A stretch of DNA of 64,000 bases. Source: SABI01 sp963678555 (lineage in GTDB: Bacteria > Spirochaetota > Spirochaetia > Sphaerochaetales > Sphaerochaetaceae). Below the pieces are notes generated by a model. It made no database searches. It was not told the origin of the DNA and saw nothing but the letters and a program-made list of their open reading frames with translations. The position numbers were made by a program, and so were the translations under genes. Below, in pieces: positions 56,864-64,000 of this stretch; position 1 is the first letter of the stretch, and every line of letters starts with the position of its first letter. The stretch lies in NCBI GenBank assembly GCA_963678555.2, contig OY782871.2:124001-188000 (forward strand). The letters run 5' to 3'.

Positions 56864-57874
56864 ATGGTCAAGATTACCGATGTGGCCAAAGCCGCCGGAG
56901 TTTCTCCTTCCACTGTGTCTCATGTACTCAACGGAAAGCGTCCGATCAGCCAGAAAACCCGTGAGCGGGTGCTCAAGGCGGTCAAGGAGCTAGGCTACAT
57001 TCCGAATGCCTATGCTCAGGCGATGAAGAGCGATAGGACCGGCATCATCGGCTTTATAGCAACCGAGATCACCGATCAGTTCAGCAACACGATCATTCAG
57101 GGTGTCGAATCGGTATTCGTTCCCTCCGGAGACCATCTCCTGTTCGTCTCGGGAAGCGAGTTCAGTGAGGACCTCGGAAAGACTCTGAAGTTCCTCGGTT
57201 CCAGAAGACTTGACGGGGCGATCATCTCTCAGAGCATCACCGAGAGCAGGCGAAAACTCAACTTCAAACTCCCCGAGATCCCTCTCATATCAGTCAACTT
57301 CGACTTCGGCTCCGACATCCCGAGTGTCGTGCTTAACAACTATAAAAGCGGCTGGGATGCTGCTTTCCACCTTGCACAGAGGGGATGCCACCGGGTTGGG
57401 GCTATCGGTGGACCCGAGGACAGGGTTGCCAGTAATGACCGTCTCCAGGGCTTCTGCAATGCTGCAGAAGAATTCGGTATCGTCATGGAGCAGAAGGAAC
57501 CTCTCTACATGCCTTTCGGTTTTGAGGGGGGAGTACAGGGCATGGAAAACCTTCTTGAGCAGCGACTCAGTCTGGACGGTATCTTCTGTGCCAACGACTA
57601 TATCGCCTCCGGTGCGATGTACCGTGCTTCACAGGAGGGGATCCGGATACCCGATGATCTCAAGGTGATCGGCTTTGACAACAGAGATTTCTCCTCCTTC
57701 ACGAGTCAGGATATCACGACCTTTGACCAGCCCTTGTACGATATGGGACGCATCGCCGCACGCCACCTGATGGAGAAGATCAGGGATGGACGTGATATCC
57801 CGCTCCAGACCATCCTGAGCAGCCGTCTTATCGCCAGGGGGTCGACACAGGCAACGAGGCGCCAGAACGGTTGA
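56864..57874 (+). CDS. LacI family transcriptional regulator
   Basis: 336 residues. HTH KITDVAKAAGVSPSTVSHVLNGKRPISQKTRERVLKAVKELGY and hinge NAYAQAMKSDRTGIIGFI, followed by the sugar-binding domain (DGIFCANDYIASGAMYRA, VIGFDNRDFSSFTSQDITTFDQP). It is divergent from the ABC/GH31 operon and its cognate palindrome lies between them. A second similar palindrome lies after the gene at 57943-57958. Confidence 0.93.
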   Translation: MVKITDVAKAAGVSPSTVSHVLNGKRPISQKTRERVLKAVKELGYIPNAYAQAMKSDRTGIIGFIATEITDQFSNTIIQGVESVFVPSGDHLLFVSGSEFSEDLGKTLKFLGSRRLDGAIISQSITESRRKLNFKLPEIPLISVNFDFGSDIPSVVLNNYKSGWDAAFHLAQRGCHRVGAIGGPEDRVASNDRLQGFCNAAEEFGIVMEQKEPLYMPFGFEGGVQGMENLLEQRLSLDGIFCANDYIASGAMYRASQEGIRIPDDLKVIGFDNRDFSSFTSQDITTFDQPLYDMGRIAARHLMEKIRDGRDIPLQTILSSRLIARGSTQATRRQNG

Positions 57875-57942
57875 TCCCGCGTTGACAACAGGATCCGTCT
57901 GGTGTGAAGATGTATAGGCCTGACAGGATGCTTAGCCGTTTT

Positions 57943-57958
57943 ATCAAAAGGTTTTGAT
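57943..57958. promoter_or_regulatory. Second LacI-like palindrome downstream of the regulator
   Basis: ATCAAAAGGTTTTGAT differs from the first operator only in its centre (GG instead of CG). It is 70 bp after the LacI stop, about 1.15 kb from the first site, and could support looping or be chance. Confidence 0.4.
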
Positions 57959-58170
57959 GAAAAAGCATCTGTAATCATCTTGCCCTGGAATATTCCTTGA
58001 ACCATCACAGCAAGCTCACGCACGTCACATGGGAAGGCATCGTGTTCATTCTGCTCTGACTCGGGATAGGTGTGTGTACACCAGAGAATAGTGATGAAGT
58101 GTAGCGGCTTGTGGAATATCTCGGAAAAAACGCCTGTTCACATATACACACGCAAAGTTCAGAAACAGTC
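57959..58170. other. Intergenic region without recognised features
   Basis: Between the second palindrome and the promoter of the lipoprotein gene. No coding frame or strong hairpin was recognised. Confidence 0.5.
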
Positions 58171-58199
58171 TTGGCTTTACAGATAAAGCCTGCTATAAT
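58171..58199 (+). promoter_or_regulatory. Promoter of the PEGA lipoprotein operon
   Basis: TTGGCT (58171-58176), 17-bp spacer, TATAAT (58194-58199). The spacer carries the dyad GGCTTTA-CAGA-TAAAGCC (58173-58190), a possible operator. Confidence 0.65.
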
Positions 58200-58228
58200 A
58201 ACGACAGCAAAATTCTAAGGAGAACTAC

Positions 58229-58597
58229 ATGAAAAAACGTGTACTCATGTTCACTGTGTTGCTTGCCATGCTTTCGCTCACGTCGTGTGCAACGGTGCTC
58301 AAAGGTTCAACACAGGGTGTAACTGTTGATTCCACCCCATCAGGTGCTGCCGTGTATATCGATGGGAAAGCCATGGGGACAACTCCCACTGTCATTCCTT
58401 TGGAAAAGAAGGAATACTCAAGTATCAGAGTGGAAAAAGAGGGGTATGAACCTCAGATGCAGTCTCTCGAGACAAAGTATGATATGATCGCGCTGCTCAA
58501 CATATTCTGGGATTACAGTACGACAGACCTGCTCACCGGTAATGCGTTTGAGTACGCACCGGATGCGTATTTCTTTAACCTGGAAAAATCAAAGTAG
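58229..58597 (+). CDS. PEGA domain lipoprotein
   Basis: 122 residues. Lipobox LTSC with C20 after a hydrophobic signal (MKKRVLMFTVLLAMLSLTSC). The PEGA domain is clear: TQGVTVDSTPSGAAVYIDGKAMGTTPTVIPL and VEKEGYEPQ. PEGA modules occur in envelope and surface proteins. TAAGGAG precedes the start. First gene of a probable three-gene envelope operon. Confidence 0.88.
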   Translation: MKKRVLMFTVLLAMLSLTSCATVLKGSTQGVTVDSTPSGAAVYIDGKAMGTTPTVIPLEKKEYSSIRVEKEGYEPQMQSLETKYDMIALLNIFWDYSTTDLLTGNAFEYAPDAYFFNLEKSK

Positions 58598-58600
58598 CAC

Positions 58601-58900
58601 GTGATTAAAAAAGGTACTGTGCTTTTGCTCATACTCTGTAGTGTCGCTTCATCAGCTTTCACATCAGAGTATGAGTCTTATCCCCTGACTCCCTATATAT
58701 TACTGTATTACTGGGACATATATCATGAACTGCATGCCACTCCCGGTATCTTCACGGTATCACTTGTTCAGGAACTGCACCTTGAACCTGACGAACGTAC
58801 GTTCGTCAAGCTGCGTACATTCCTGGAAGAGTCGGATACTCCCATTGAATTTGCTGCCTTGATAGAAAATCTGGTGTCGGAGTTACCTTGCGTACTATGA
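58601..58900 (+). CDS. Small secreted protein of unknown function, GTG start
   Basis: 99 residues. Hydrophobic N-terminus KKGTVLLLILCSVASSAF looks like a signal peptide; the rest has no motif I recognise. GTG at 58601 is 3 nt after the lipoprotein stop with only a weak ribosome site. Its stop overlaps the next ATG by ATGA, supporting that it is translated and functionally linked to the DUF4105 protein. Confidence 0.6.
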   Translation: MIKKGTVLLLILCSVASSAFTSEYESYPLTPYILLYYWDIYHELHATPGIFTVSLVQELHLEPDERTFVKLRTFLEESDTPIEFAALIENLVSELPCVL

Positions 58901-60642
58901 AAACCAGGATAGGATTCTCTGCGCGAATCGTGATAATCATAGTCTGTGTCAGCATCTGGAGCTCAGTAGTGTCTGCTGCAGAGATCACACATGAGCAGAT
59001 GGAGAAGCTTGCTGCATCTGACCAGTGGCGTGCCCTGTTGCATATGCATGAGGGAAAAACGGAAATCATGGATCACCTCTTCTATGCCTCCCAGGGTCCG
59101 CCGGATGCTTTGAAAGAACTTCGGTTCCTCATTGAACACCACGAGGATGCATCTCTTCTGCAGCGGTTTCCTGCACGGTATACATTCCTGTATGAGTACG
59201 CGGGACTCGAAATCCCTGATGACCTGTATGCTGACTATCTCCACCACAGGGCTTTTGATTCTCTTTCTCTGTATTTCGCTTCACCATTTCTTGGCTCTTC
59301 CATGTCGTTTTTCGGTCATACGTTTTTCACTCTCAACAAGGCCAAGAATCTGATGTTCTCGAATGCAATCAGTTTTACTGGGAATATTCCGGAGGGGATC
59401 TCCTTTCCTGCGCTGGCAGCTAAAGGATTGGGAGGAACCTTGGAAGGTCGCTATACGGTTTCTCCATTCTACTCAATCTATCAGAAATATGTAAAACAGG
59501 AACAGCGACAGTTGTTTGAGTATACTATCCCCCTCACCGGGAAACAGAAACACTACCTGCTTCTCCACCTTAAAGAACTTGAGCCTATCGTTTCTGACTA
59601 CAGCTTCATATTCAATAACTGCTCAACAGGTCTCATCTCTCTGCTCCATGCTGTCATGCCTGAAGAAGATCTTCCCTCTTCTTTTCCTTCAGTGGTGTAC
59701 CCCTTTGATCTACCAATCATTCTGATCGAGAAGAAACTGGCTGAACCGCACAGATTGATCGTGTCAGATACCGACAATCTGTATTACGAATATGATAAGC
59801 TTTCAGCAACTCAGAAGGGTGATTTTGTCTCAGTTCTCAATTCAACAGACAAGGAACAGGCTCTTTCTTCGTATGCAGAGGATGAAAGAGACCTGTTTTC
59901 GTATCTTCTGAACGGCAGGTATGATGTCCAGTTCAAAGCGAAGGGACGTGTGGAGAGCGACTACCAGCGGGTAAAGTCTTTTACGTATCAGTATACAGTT
60001 CCCATAATCAGTGAGACCTTGAAGGACCTCAGGAACCGCCTTACTTCATGTTCCGTGGCTGTATCATGGGATGGAGAGAACATCATTCCACGGTTTTCAT
60101 TCACGCCCCTTTCTACCCAGCATATCCAATACAGATATTCCTCCCTCCAATCAGGGTATTTCGAGGTGGGGACGATTCGAGTCGGGTATCTCGATGGGCA
60201 GCCGTTCCTGGAGCAGGTATCATTGTATGAGTATGAGTCGTTCAGTGTGTTGAATCCTTTTCTGAATTCAAGTTCAAAGAGGGTGTTTTTTGGACTCATA
60301 CACGATACGGACTCTGATGCTCTCCGATGGATATCGGAGGTGGGGTTTGGGGTCTCTTTCAACGTGTTTTCGGGTGTCTTTACGATTCTTCCGACAGCCT
60401 CTCTTGCAACACATCCGCTGGAAATAGGAGCCGGCGCACATATCTCTTACCGAATAAGTCGGGGCGCGGTTCAGGGAGCGTTTGACTCCCGCATATCACT
60501 ACTCTCTTCAGAGGGCACAGGGATGGTATCGCACACAGAACTCACAATGAGGTATCAGCTCACACAAGCTGTTCTCCTGGAAGGAGGATATTCCTTTGAA
60601 GACCGCACGATATCAACAGGAATACGGTATCAGTTCCGATGA
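58897..60642 (+). CDS. DUF4105 (Lnb N-terminal-like periplasmic domain) protein
   Basis: 581 residues with a signal peptide (about 1-28, IVIIIVCVSIWSSVVSAA). FASPFLGSSMSFFGHTFFTLNKAKN and FIFNNCSTGLISLLHAV carry the His and Cys blocks of the DUF4105 cysteine-peptidase-like fold, related to the periplasmic domain of the lipoprotein-modifying enzyme Lnb. The C-terminal 250 residues look like an outer-membrane beta-barrel (alternating strands, ending in GIRYQFR with aromatic terminal residues). ATG 58897 overlaps the upstream stop. A role in envelope lipid or peptide processing is inferred. Confidence 0.8.
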   Translation: MKTRIGFSARIVIIIVCVSIWSSVVSAAEITHEQMEKLAASDQWRALLHMHEGKTEIMDHLFYASQGPPDALKELRFLIEHHEDASLLQRFPARYTFLYEYAGLEIPDDLYADYLHHRAFDSLSLYFASPFLGSSMSFFGHTFFTLNKAKNLMFSNAISFTGNIPEGISFPALAAKGLGGTLEGRYTVSPFYSIYQKYVKQEQRQLFEYTIPLTGKQKHYLLLHLKELEPIVSDYSFIFNNCSTGLISLLHAVMPEEDLPSSFPSVVYPFDLPIILIEKKLAEPHRLIVSDTDNLYYEYDKLSATQKGDFVSVLNSTDKEQALSSYAEDERDLFSYLLNGRYDVQFKAKGRVESDYQRVKSFTYQYTVPIISETLKDLRNRLTSCSVAVSWDGENIIPRFSFTPLSTQHIQYRYSSLQSGYFEVGTIRVGYLDGQPFLEQVSLYEYESFSVLNPFLNSSSKRVFFGLIHDTDSDALRWISEVGFGVSFNVFSGVFTILPTASLATHPLEIGAGAHISYRISRGAVQGAFDSRISLLSSEGTGMVSHTELTMRYQLTQAVLLEGGYSFEDRTISTGIRYQFR

Positions 60643-60914
60643 GATGTCGACTGATGCATAAAAGCTTCAGCTGACGCAACCTTTGCCTCGATCGCTTCGT
60701 AGGAGGGTGCGTTCGTTCTCCCCGGATCTGGTTTTGTTCTCCTGCACATACCTCCTGTGTTGCATACTTGATATCTTTGTATGCATGCATCATGCTTTGT
60801 AGATGGGTATTCCTTCTCATAAGGAACGAAACTGACTCTCAGCACCTTATAGGGATGTTACATCTGGTCAGTTCACACAATGGGAGAGAAGGAATGCTGA
60901 GAGGAGGAGATCTC

Positions 60915-61889
60915 ATGCAGTATTACAGGCAGTTTTTCTTCATTGCCCTGATCTTCATGATACTGAGTACAGGTGCAGGTTGTGCACACCAGGACTCGGT
61001 TGCCTTGCTTGCACCTGAGTCACTGGCAGATGAGCGCAGTTCCTTTGTCACCATCGATGATATCACGATACACTGGGAGTCTGCAGGGGAGGAGCTTTCA
61101 ACAACACCCCTTGTTCTCCTTCACGGTTTTGCAGCCAATACCGGGTCGTGGATGTACCTGATGCCTCCTCTCAGTGAGAGCTATCCGGTGTATGCCTACG
61201 ACCGCATCCCCTTCGGTCTGTCAGAGCGATATCTGGCAGAGGACTTTGACAGAGATACCTCACCCTATCGCAGTGAAGCGGTCGTTGAACGTGGTTTTGC
61301 TCTGCTCGATGAGTGGGGGATTAAGGAGGCTGTTCTCGTCGGTTCTTCGGCAGGGGGAACTGTCGCCCTCCAGATGGCCCTGGCTGACCCGGACAGAGTC
61401 AAGGCCCTGATTCTCATAGACCCTGCCGTCTATGGGGGAGGCCCCCCGGGTTTTGTGAGAGCGCTCCTTTGGCTGCCATGTATAGAGAACCTTGCGCTCA
61501 ATCAGGTGAAAAAGCTTGGTGACGAACCGCAGAAATACCTCGAGGATTCCTGGTTTGATGCCGACAGCTACCCGAAGGAACTCCTGGAAGTCTATACCCG
61601 TGCCCTGAAGGTGAAAAACTGGGACAGGGCCCTTCTCGAGTTCACCCGAGCTTCCGGTAAGCTTGATCTCAAGGACCGCCTCGAAGAGGTGAGCCAGAAA
61701 GTCCTCCTCATTCACGGTCGTCAGGACAGTATTATCGATGTCAAAGAGAGTATCCGTCTCGCAGAGGAGCTTCCTCAAGTGGAATTCCACATCATCGAAG
61801 AAAGCGGCCATCTGCCGCACGAGGAGAACACGGAGGAAGTGCTCTCCCTCATCCGTGATTTCATGAAGCAGATAGAAGGCGGTCGATAA
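60915..61889 (+). CDS. Alpha/beta-hydrolase lipoprotein
   Basis: 324 residues. Lipobox GAGC with C23 behind a hydrophobic helix. Oxyanion HG at 70-71 (LVLLHGFAANTGSW), nucleophile S145 in GSSAGG, acid in HGRQDS and histidine in SGHLPHEE near 300. Typical esterase/lipase-like hydrolase anchored in the envelope. ATG 60915 is chosen because AGGAGGAG lies 6 nt upstream; the lipobox also requires this start. It has no close operon partner. Confidence 0.88.
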   Translation: MQYYRQFFFIALIFMILSTGAGCAHQDSVALLAPESLADERSSFVTIDDITIHWESAGEELSTTPLVLLHGFAANTGSWMYLMPPLSESYPVYAYDRIPFGLSERYLAEDFDRDTSPYRSEAVVERGFALLDEWGIKEAVLVGSSAGGTVALQMALADPDRVKALILIDPAVYGGGPPGFVRALLWLPCIENLALNQVKKLGDEPQKYLEDSWFDADSYPKELLEVYTRALKVKNWDRALLEFTRASGKLDLKDRLEEVSQKVLLIHGRQDSIIDVKESIRLAEELPQVEFHIIEESGHLPHEENTEEVLSLIRDFMKQIEGGR

Positions 61890-61933
61890 GATTTTTCAGC
61901 TTCCAGTGTGATCGAGTCACCAGTGTCCCCTGG

Positions 61934-62086
61934 TCAGGTCTCACGTGCTCCCGGAGAAGTTCCCTCGATGTACTCATACAGGTCGGGGGGAACAGGGTGA
62001 TGCAGGGTAAAGCGCATGGTGACAACAGGGAGGTCCTCTCCCTTCCCGTTCTTCTTTGTGCGCTCGGTATTGCTGGTGAAATTCAT
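61934..62086 (-). pseudogene. Short DUF3427 C-terminus copy, possibly a translated 50-residue ORF
   Basis: A 50-codon frame begins with ATG at 62086, preceded by TAAGGAGAGGT, and encodes NTERTKKNGKG, DLPVV and MRFTLHHPVPPDLYEYIEG before a unique tail TSPGARET. It repeats the end of the DUF3427 gene at 63483-64000 with 3 residue changes over about 36. Most likely it is a remnant left by insertion or duplication; the good ribosome site leaves open that it is translated. Confidence 0.7.
61961..62075. repeat. 115-bp direct repeat, left copy
   Basis: Aligns without gaps to 63486-63600 with 7 mismatches (94% identity). The two copies flank the higBA-like module. Confidence 0.85.
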
Positions 62087-62457
62087 ACCTCTCCTTATTG
62101 AAGAAAGACTTACTTTCCTGCCAGTGAGAGGCCTGTCTTGATAGTTCTATCGAATTCTCTCGGTTGCATCTGAATCCAGGATAGGCCGTATGTATCCGCG
62201 TGAAGGGCTTTCCATACTCGTGAATATGGGATGCACGTACGGGAAGAAGGAATCTAGTCTCTCGTTACATGAATCCTGGGCGCATAGAGATTGTGTATGG
62301 TGTATAAATATATTCTATATAATGATATATCATCTTTCTTGCTGTTTGGGTATAGGTTTGCTCAGATCAGTGTCCTATCATGGACGTACACGATACCTGC
62401 GGATTGCCCTTTCACCAATCCTAGGAAAAGTGCAGACAGCCACCGGCTGTTATTGTG
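62087..62457. other. Intergenic region without recognised features
   Basis: No recognisable coding frame between the DUF3427 remnant and the toxin-antitoxin promoter. The middle part (around 62305-62335) is AT-rich. Confidence 0.5.
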
Positions 62458-62486
62458 TTGACAATATAGCCTTATGGCTATATTGT
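62458..62486 (+). promoter_or_regulatory. Promoter and overlapping operator of the higBA-like module
   Basis: TTGACA (62458-62463), 17-bp spacer, TATTGT (62481-62486). A perfect 11-bp dyad ACAATATAGCC-TTAT-GGCTATATTGT (62461-62486) spans the spacer and both hexamers, the layout expected for autoregulation. The predicted start of transcription, near 62493, leaves almost no leader before ATG 62497. Confidence 0.75.
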
Positions 62487-62496
62487 GAGGTTGGTA

Positions 62497-62886
62497 ATGG
62501 ATATAGTTTTGTATCCGGAATACACATCGTCTGGTACCCGGCAAGGACCGGTTCATAGATTCTTGCGCATACTTCAGAGGAAAGACCCTTCGCTATGGTC
62601 ACTGACAAAGAGAACCCTGGCAGGGATGGAAACTATGGACACCCTTCATCGTCTGGAAGAGCAGGGGATTGTTGAACGTTTAGGGGGGATAAGCGTACCT
62701 CTGTACGAAATCCGGATACCGAAACGAAGGAGAGGGGGAGTGGTTCGGCTATATTTCGGCTATGCAATAGGTGTTCGACCGACGATTGTCCTGCTGGCAG
62801 GTGAGGTGAAGAGGAATATGAGGAGTAAGCCTCATCCAGCTGTGATCTCTCATGCAATCCAACGCTATACGGAGGTGTGTCTATGA
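62497..62886 (+). CDS. HigB/RelE-like toxin (phage Gp49-like family)
   Basis: 129 residues. RFLRILQRKDPSLWSLTKRTLAGMETMD, LYEIRIPKRRRGGVVRLYFGYAI and TIVLLAGEVKRNM follow the pattern of Gp49-like toxins (PF05973), ribosome-dependent mRNA interferases. ATG 62497 is used over an in-frame start at 62485 that overlaps the -10. The antitoxin gene follows with ATGA overlap; toxin-first order is typical for higBA. Confidence 0.85.
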   Translation: MDIVLYPEYTSSGTRQGPVHRFLRILQRKDPSLWSLTKRTLAGMETMDTLHRLEEQGIVERLGGISVPLYEIRIPKRRRGGVVRLYFGYAIGVRPTIVLLAGEVKRNMRSKPHPAVISHAIQRYTEVCL

Positions 62887-63371
62887 AGGATGGCGAAAAC
62901 ACTGATCAGGTTTTGAACATGTCAACATTGCTGGATCGAATGTATCGTGATGCAGAGAACAAAGCAGTACTAGACTACTGGAATGGGTTTTCTCGCATCA
63001 TAGTGGAAAGTCAGGAACTGAGATTCGATCATTCATTCACGCAGAAAGATCTTGCCCGAACGATGAAGACAACACAATCTGTAATCTCCCGTTTTGAGAA
63101 TATGGGCAGACTGCCTAGCTATGATTTCTTTGCTCGTCTTGCACTTTCATTTGGGCACGTTCCCGGAATGACTCTTATGGGAGATTTTATGGCGGTTGTA
63201 CCGGGACGATACCATGATATAGTGCGGAAAAAGGCAGAAGAACAGGAGACGACTACTGAAACGTTCGTACAGAATCTTCTGATGAATGAGTTGGAAAGGA
63301 TCGCTCAGGACACAGCTTCAACGCCTCAGCGGGTAGATGCTACAATCTCTGGAGAAGGGAGTAACGGGTAA
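62883..63371 (+). CDS. XRE-type HTH antitoxin (HigA-like)
   Basis: 162 residues. HTH at about 48-85: FTQKDLARTMKTTQSVISRFENMGRLPSYDFFARLALSFG. The C-terminal half is polar with no known domain. ATG 62883 follows CGGAGG and overlaps the toxin stop. It would bind the toxin and the 11-bp dyad at 62461-62486. Confidence 0.87.
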   Translation: MKDGENTDQVLNMSTLLDRMYRDAENKAVLDYWNGFSRIIVESQELRFDHSFTQKDLARTMKTTQSVISRFENMGRLPSYDFFARLALSFGHVPGMTLMGDFMAVVPGRYHDIVRKKAEEQETTTETFVQNLLMNELERIAQDTASTPQRVDATISGEGSNG

Positions 63372-63482
63372 CCTGTCTTACCATTGATACTTCCGACAGG
63401 AACACACCAAGGTTACAGGCGAGTCTCACGTCAAGGAACGTATACCTGTAAGACACGGAGTCTTGATCTCCCACGTGCATAT

Positions 63483-64000
63483 TCATCCCTCGATGTACTC
63501 ATACAGGTCGGGGGGAACAGGGTGATGCAGGGAAAAGCGCATGGCCACAACAGGGAGGTCCTGACCCTTCCCGTTTTTCTTTGTGCGTTCGGTATTGCTG
63601 ATGAAGTCGATTTCTCCCATGTAGTAGAAGGTGCTTCCTTCGTCATTGTTCTTCTGCACGAACAGGTGCTTGGACATCTGACCCTCTTCGTTGCGGATAG
63701 CTTTCGGTTCCCTTGAATCGAGACGGACCCTCGTCCTCGTCTCCCAGGCGAATTCCTCGGGACTGATGAAGTGGTCCTCATAGTCGATGGAAGGGTCGAT
63801 CTCTTCAGTGCGCTTATGATAGGTGACGAAGATGGGGCAGGTCATCGTCTCGCGGTGTACCTTGTATCCGTACATGGTGGCATGTTCGTCTCTCGTCCAG
63901 TTGAGAAGCCGGCACACATCTTCCCGCGAGTACTTCCGGTGGAGGATGAGATCTCCCTCTGTGTGTTTTGCGAGTATCTCATTCTCATATTCATAGGTTC
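63483..64000 (-). CDS. DUF3427 domain protein (C-terminal part, continues beyond the window)
   Basis: The frame is open to the right edge. It contains LILHRKYSREDVCRLLNWTRDEHATMYGYKV and MTCPIFVTYHK, the DUF3427 domain found at the C-terminus of superfamily 2 helicases with a phospholipase-D-like nuclease domain, and also in stand-alone proteins. The helicase part is not visible. It ends LYEYIEG before TGA at 63483-63485. These proteins are common in accessory and defence-rich regions. Its last 115 bp are repeated at 61961-62075. Confidence 0.85.
   Translation of the reverse strand, partial: TYEYENEILAKHTEGDLILHRKYSREDVCRLLNWTRDEHATMYGYKVHRETMTCPIFVTYHKRTEEIDPSIDYEDHFISPEEFAWETRTRVRLDSREPKAIRNEEGQMSKHLFVQKNNDEGSTFYYMGEIDFISNTERTKKNGKGQDLPVVAMRFSLHHPVPPDLYEYIEG
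63486..63600. repeat. 115-bp direct repeat, right copy (3' end of DUF3427 gene)
   Basis: See 61961-62075. This copy is the native gene end; the left one is a partial duplicate 1525 bp away in the same orientation. Confidence 0.85.

Overview
The window looks like chromosomal DNA of a free-living, sugar-fermenting spirochaete, most likely Sphaerochaetaceae. The inference rests on the exported proteins: several substrate-binding proteins share the 'AAGAQE' / 'FAQGAEE' style of signal-peptide end common in that group, GC content is moderate, and there are many carbohydrate importers (ABC, TRAP, MFS) with short catabolic operons. No rRNA, tRNA or CRISPR was seen. The name of the organism is an inference from style, not from a marker gene.

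Layout. 0-2.8 kb: end of a peptide ABC transporter plus dipeptide epimerase, acetyltransferase and serine hydrolase, a likely muropeptide or dipeptide recycling operon. 2.9-10.7 kb: an RpiR-type regulator divergent from a catabolic operon made of an FAD-dependent hydroxyacid/polyol dehydrogenase (TTG start), MFS transporter, EtfB, EtfA, SDR and FGGY kinase. 10.7-14.6 kb: a small accessory island with an AlbA_2/HATPase gene broken by one in-frame TAA, an intact ParA-like ATPase, relics of DUF4143 ATPases, a 23-bp tandem repeat and a 15-bp direct repeat that matches the 3' end of glgP. 14.6-17.1 kb: glycogen phosphorylase. 17.5-27.8 kb: a LacI regulator with paired 12-bp palindromic operators in front of itself and in front of an unusual operon: ADP-ribosylglycohydrolase-family protein, two permeases, binding protein, a second ADP-ribosylglycohydrolase-family protein fused to beta-rich domains, and citrate lyase citDEF.

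27.9-34.3 kb: IclR regulator, several SDR dehydrogenases and a TRAP transporter, consistent with sugar-acid uptake and oxidation. 34.3-42.5 kb: GntR regulator divergent from a five-gene Liv-type ABC transporter joined to a TIM-barrel isomerase, an SDR and a zinc alcohol dehydrogenase. 42.6-48.6 kb: a five-gene operon of split transketolase, CoA-acylating-type aldehyde dehydrogenase, biotin-dependent-type carboxyltransferase and transaldolase-like protein. Its promoter region carries an operator-like element of about 29 bp that also occurs before the TRAP operon and between the divergent SDR genes, so these three units are probably one regulon. 48.6-49.3 kb: a vapBC-like toxin-antitoxin pair. 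49.4-57.9 kb: ABC importer, GH31 glycosidase, medium-chain dehydrogenase and TIM-barrel isomerase under a divergent LacI regulator. 58.2-61.9 kb: envelope proteins (PEGA lipoprotein, DUF4105 protein, alpha/beta-hydrolase lipoprotein). 61.9-64 kb: a higBA-like toxin-antitoxin module sitting between two copies of the 3' end of a DUF3427 gene.

The best candidates for undescribed biology are the ADP-ribosylglycohydrolase/ABC/citDEF regulon, whose CitD appears to have lost its prosthetic-group serine; the transketolase/aldehyde dehydrogenase/carboxyltransferase/transaldolase operon; the ETF-linked dehydrogenase operon; and the AlbA_2-ParA module.
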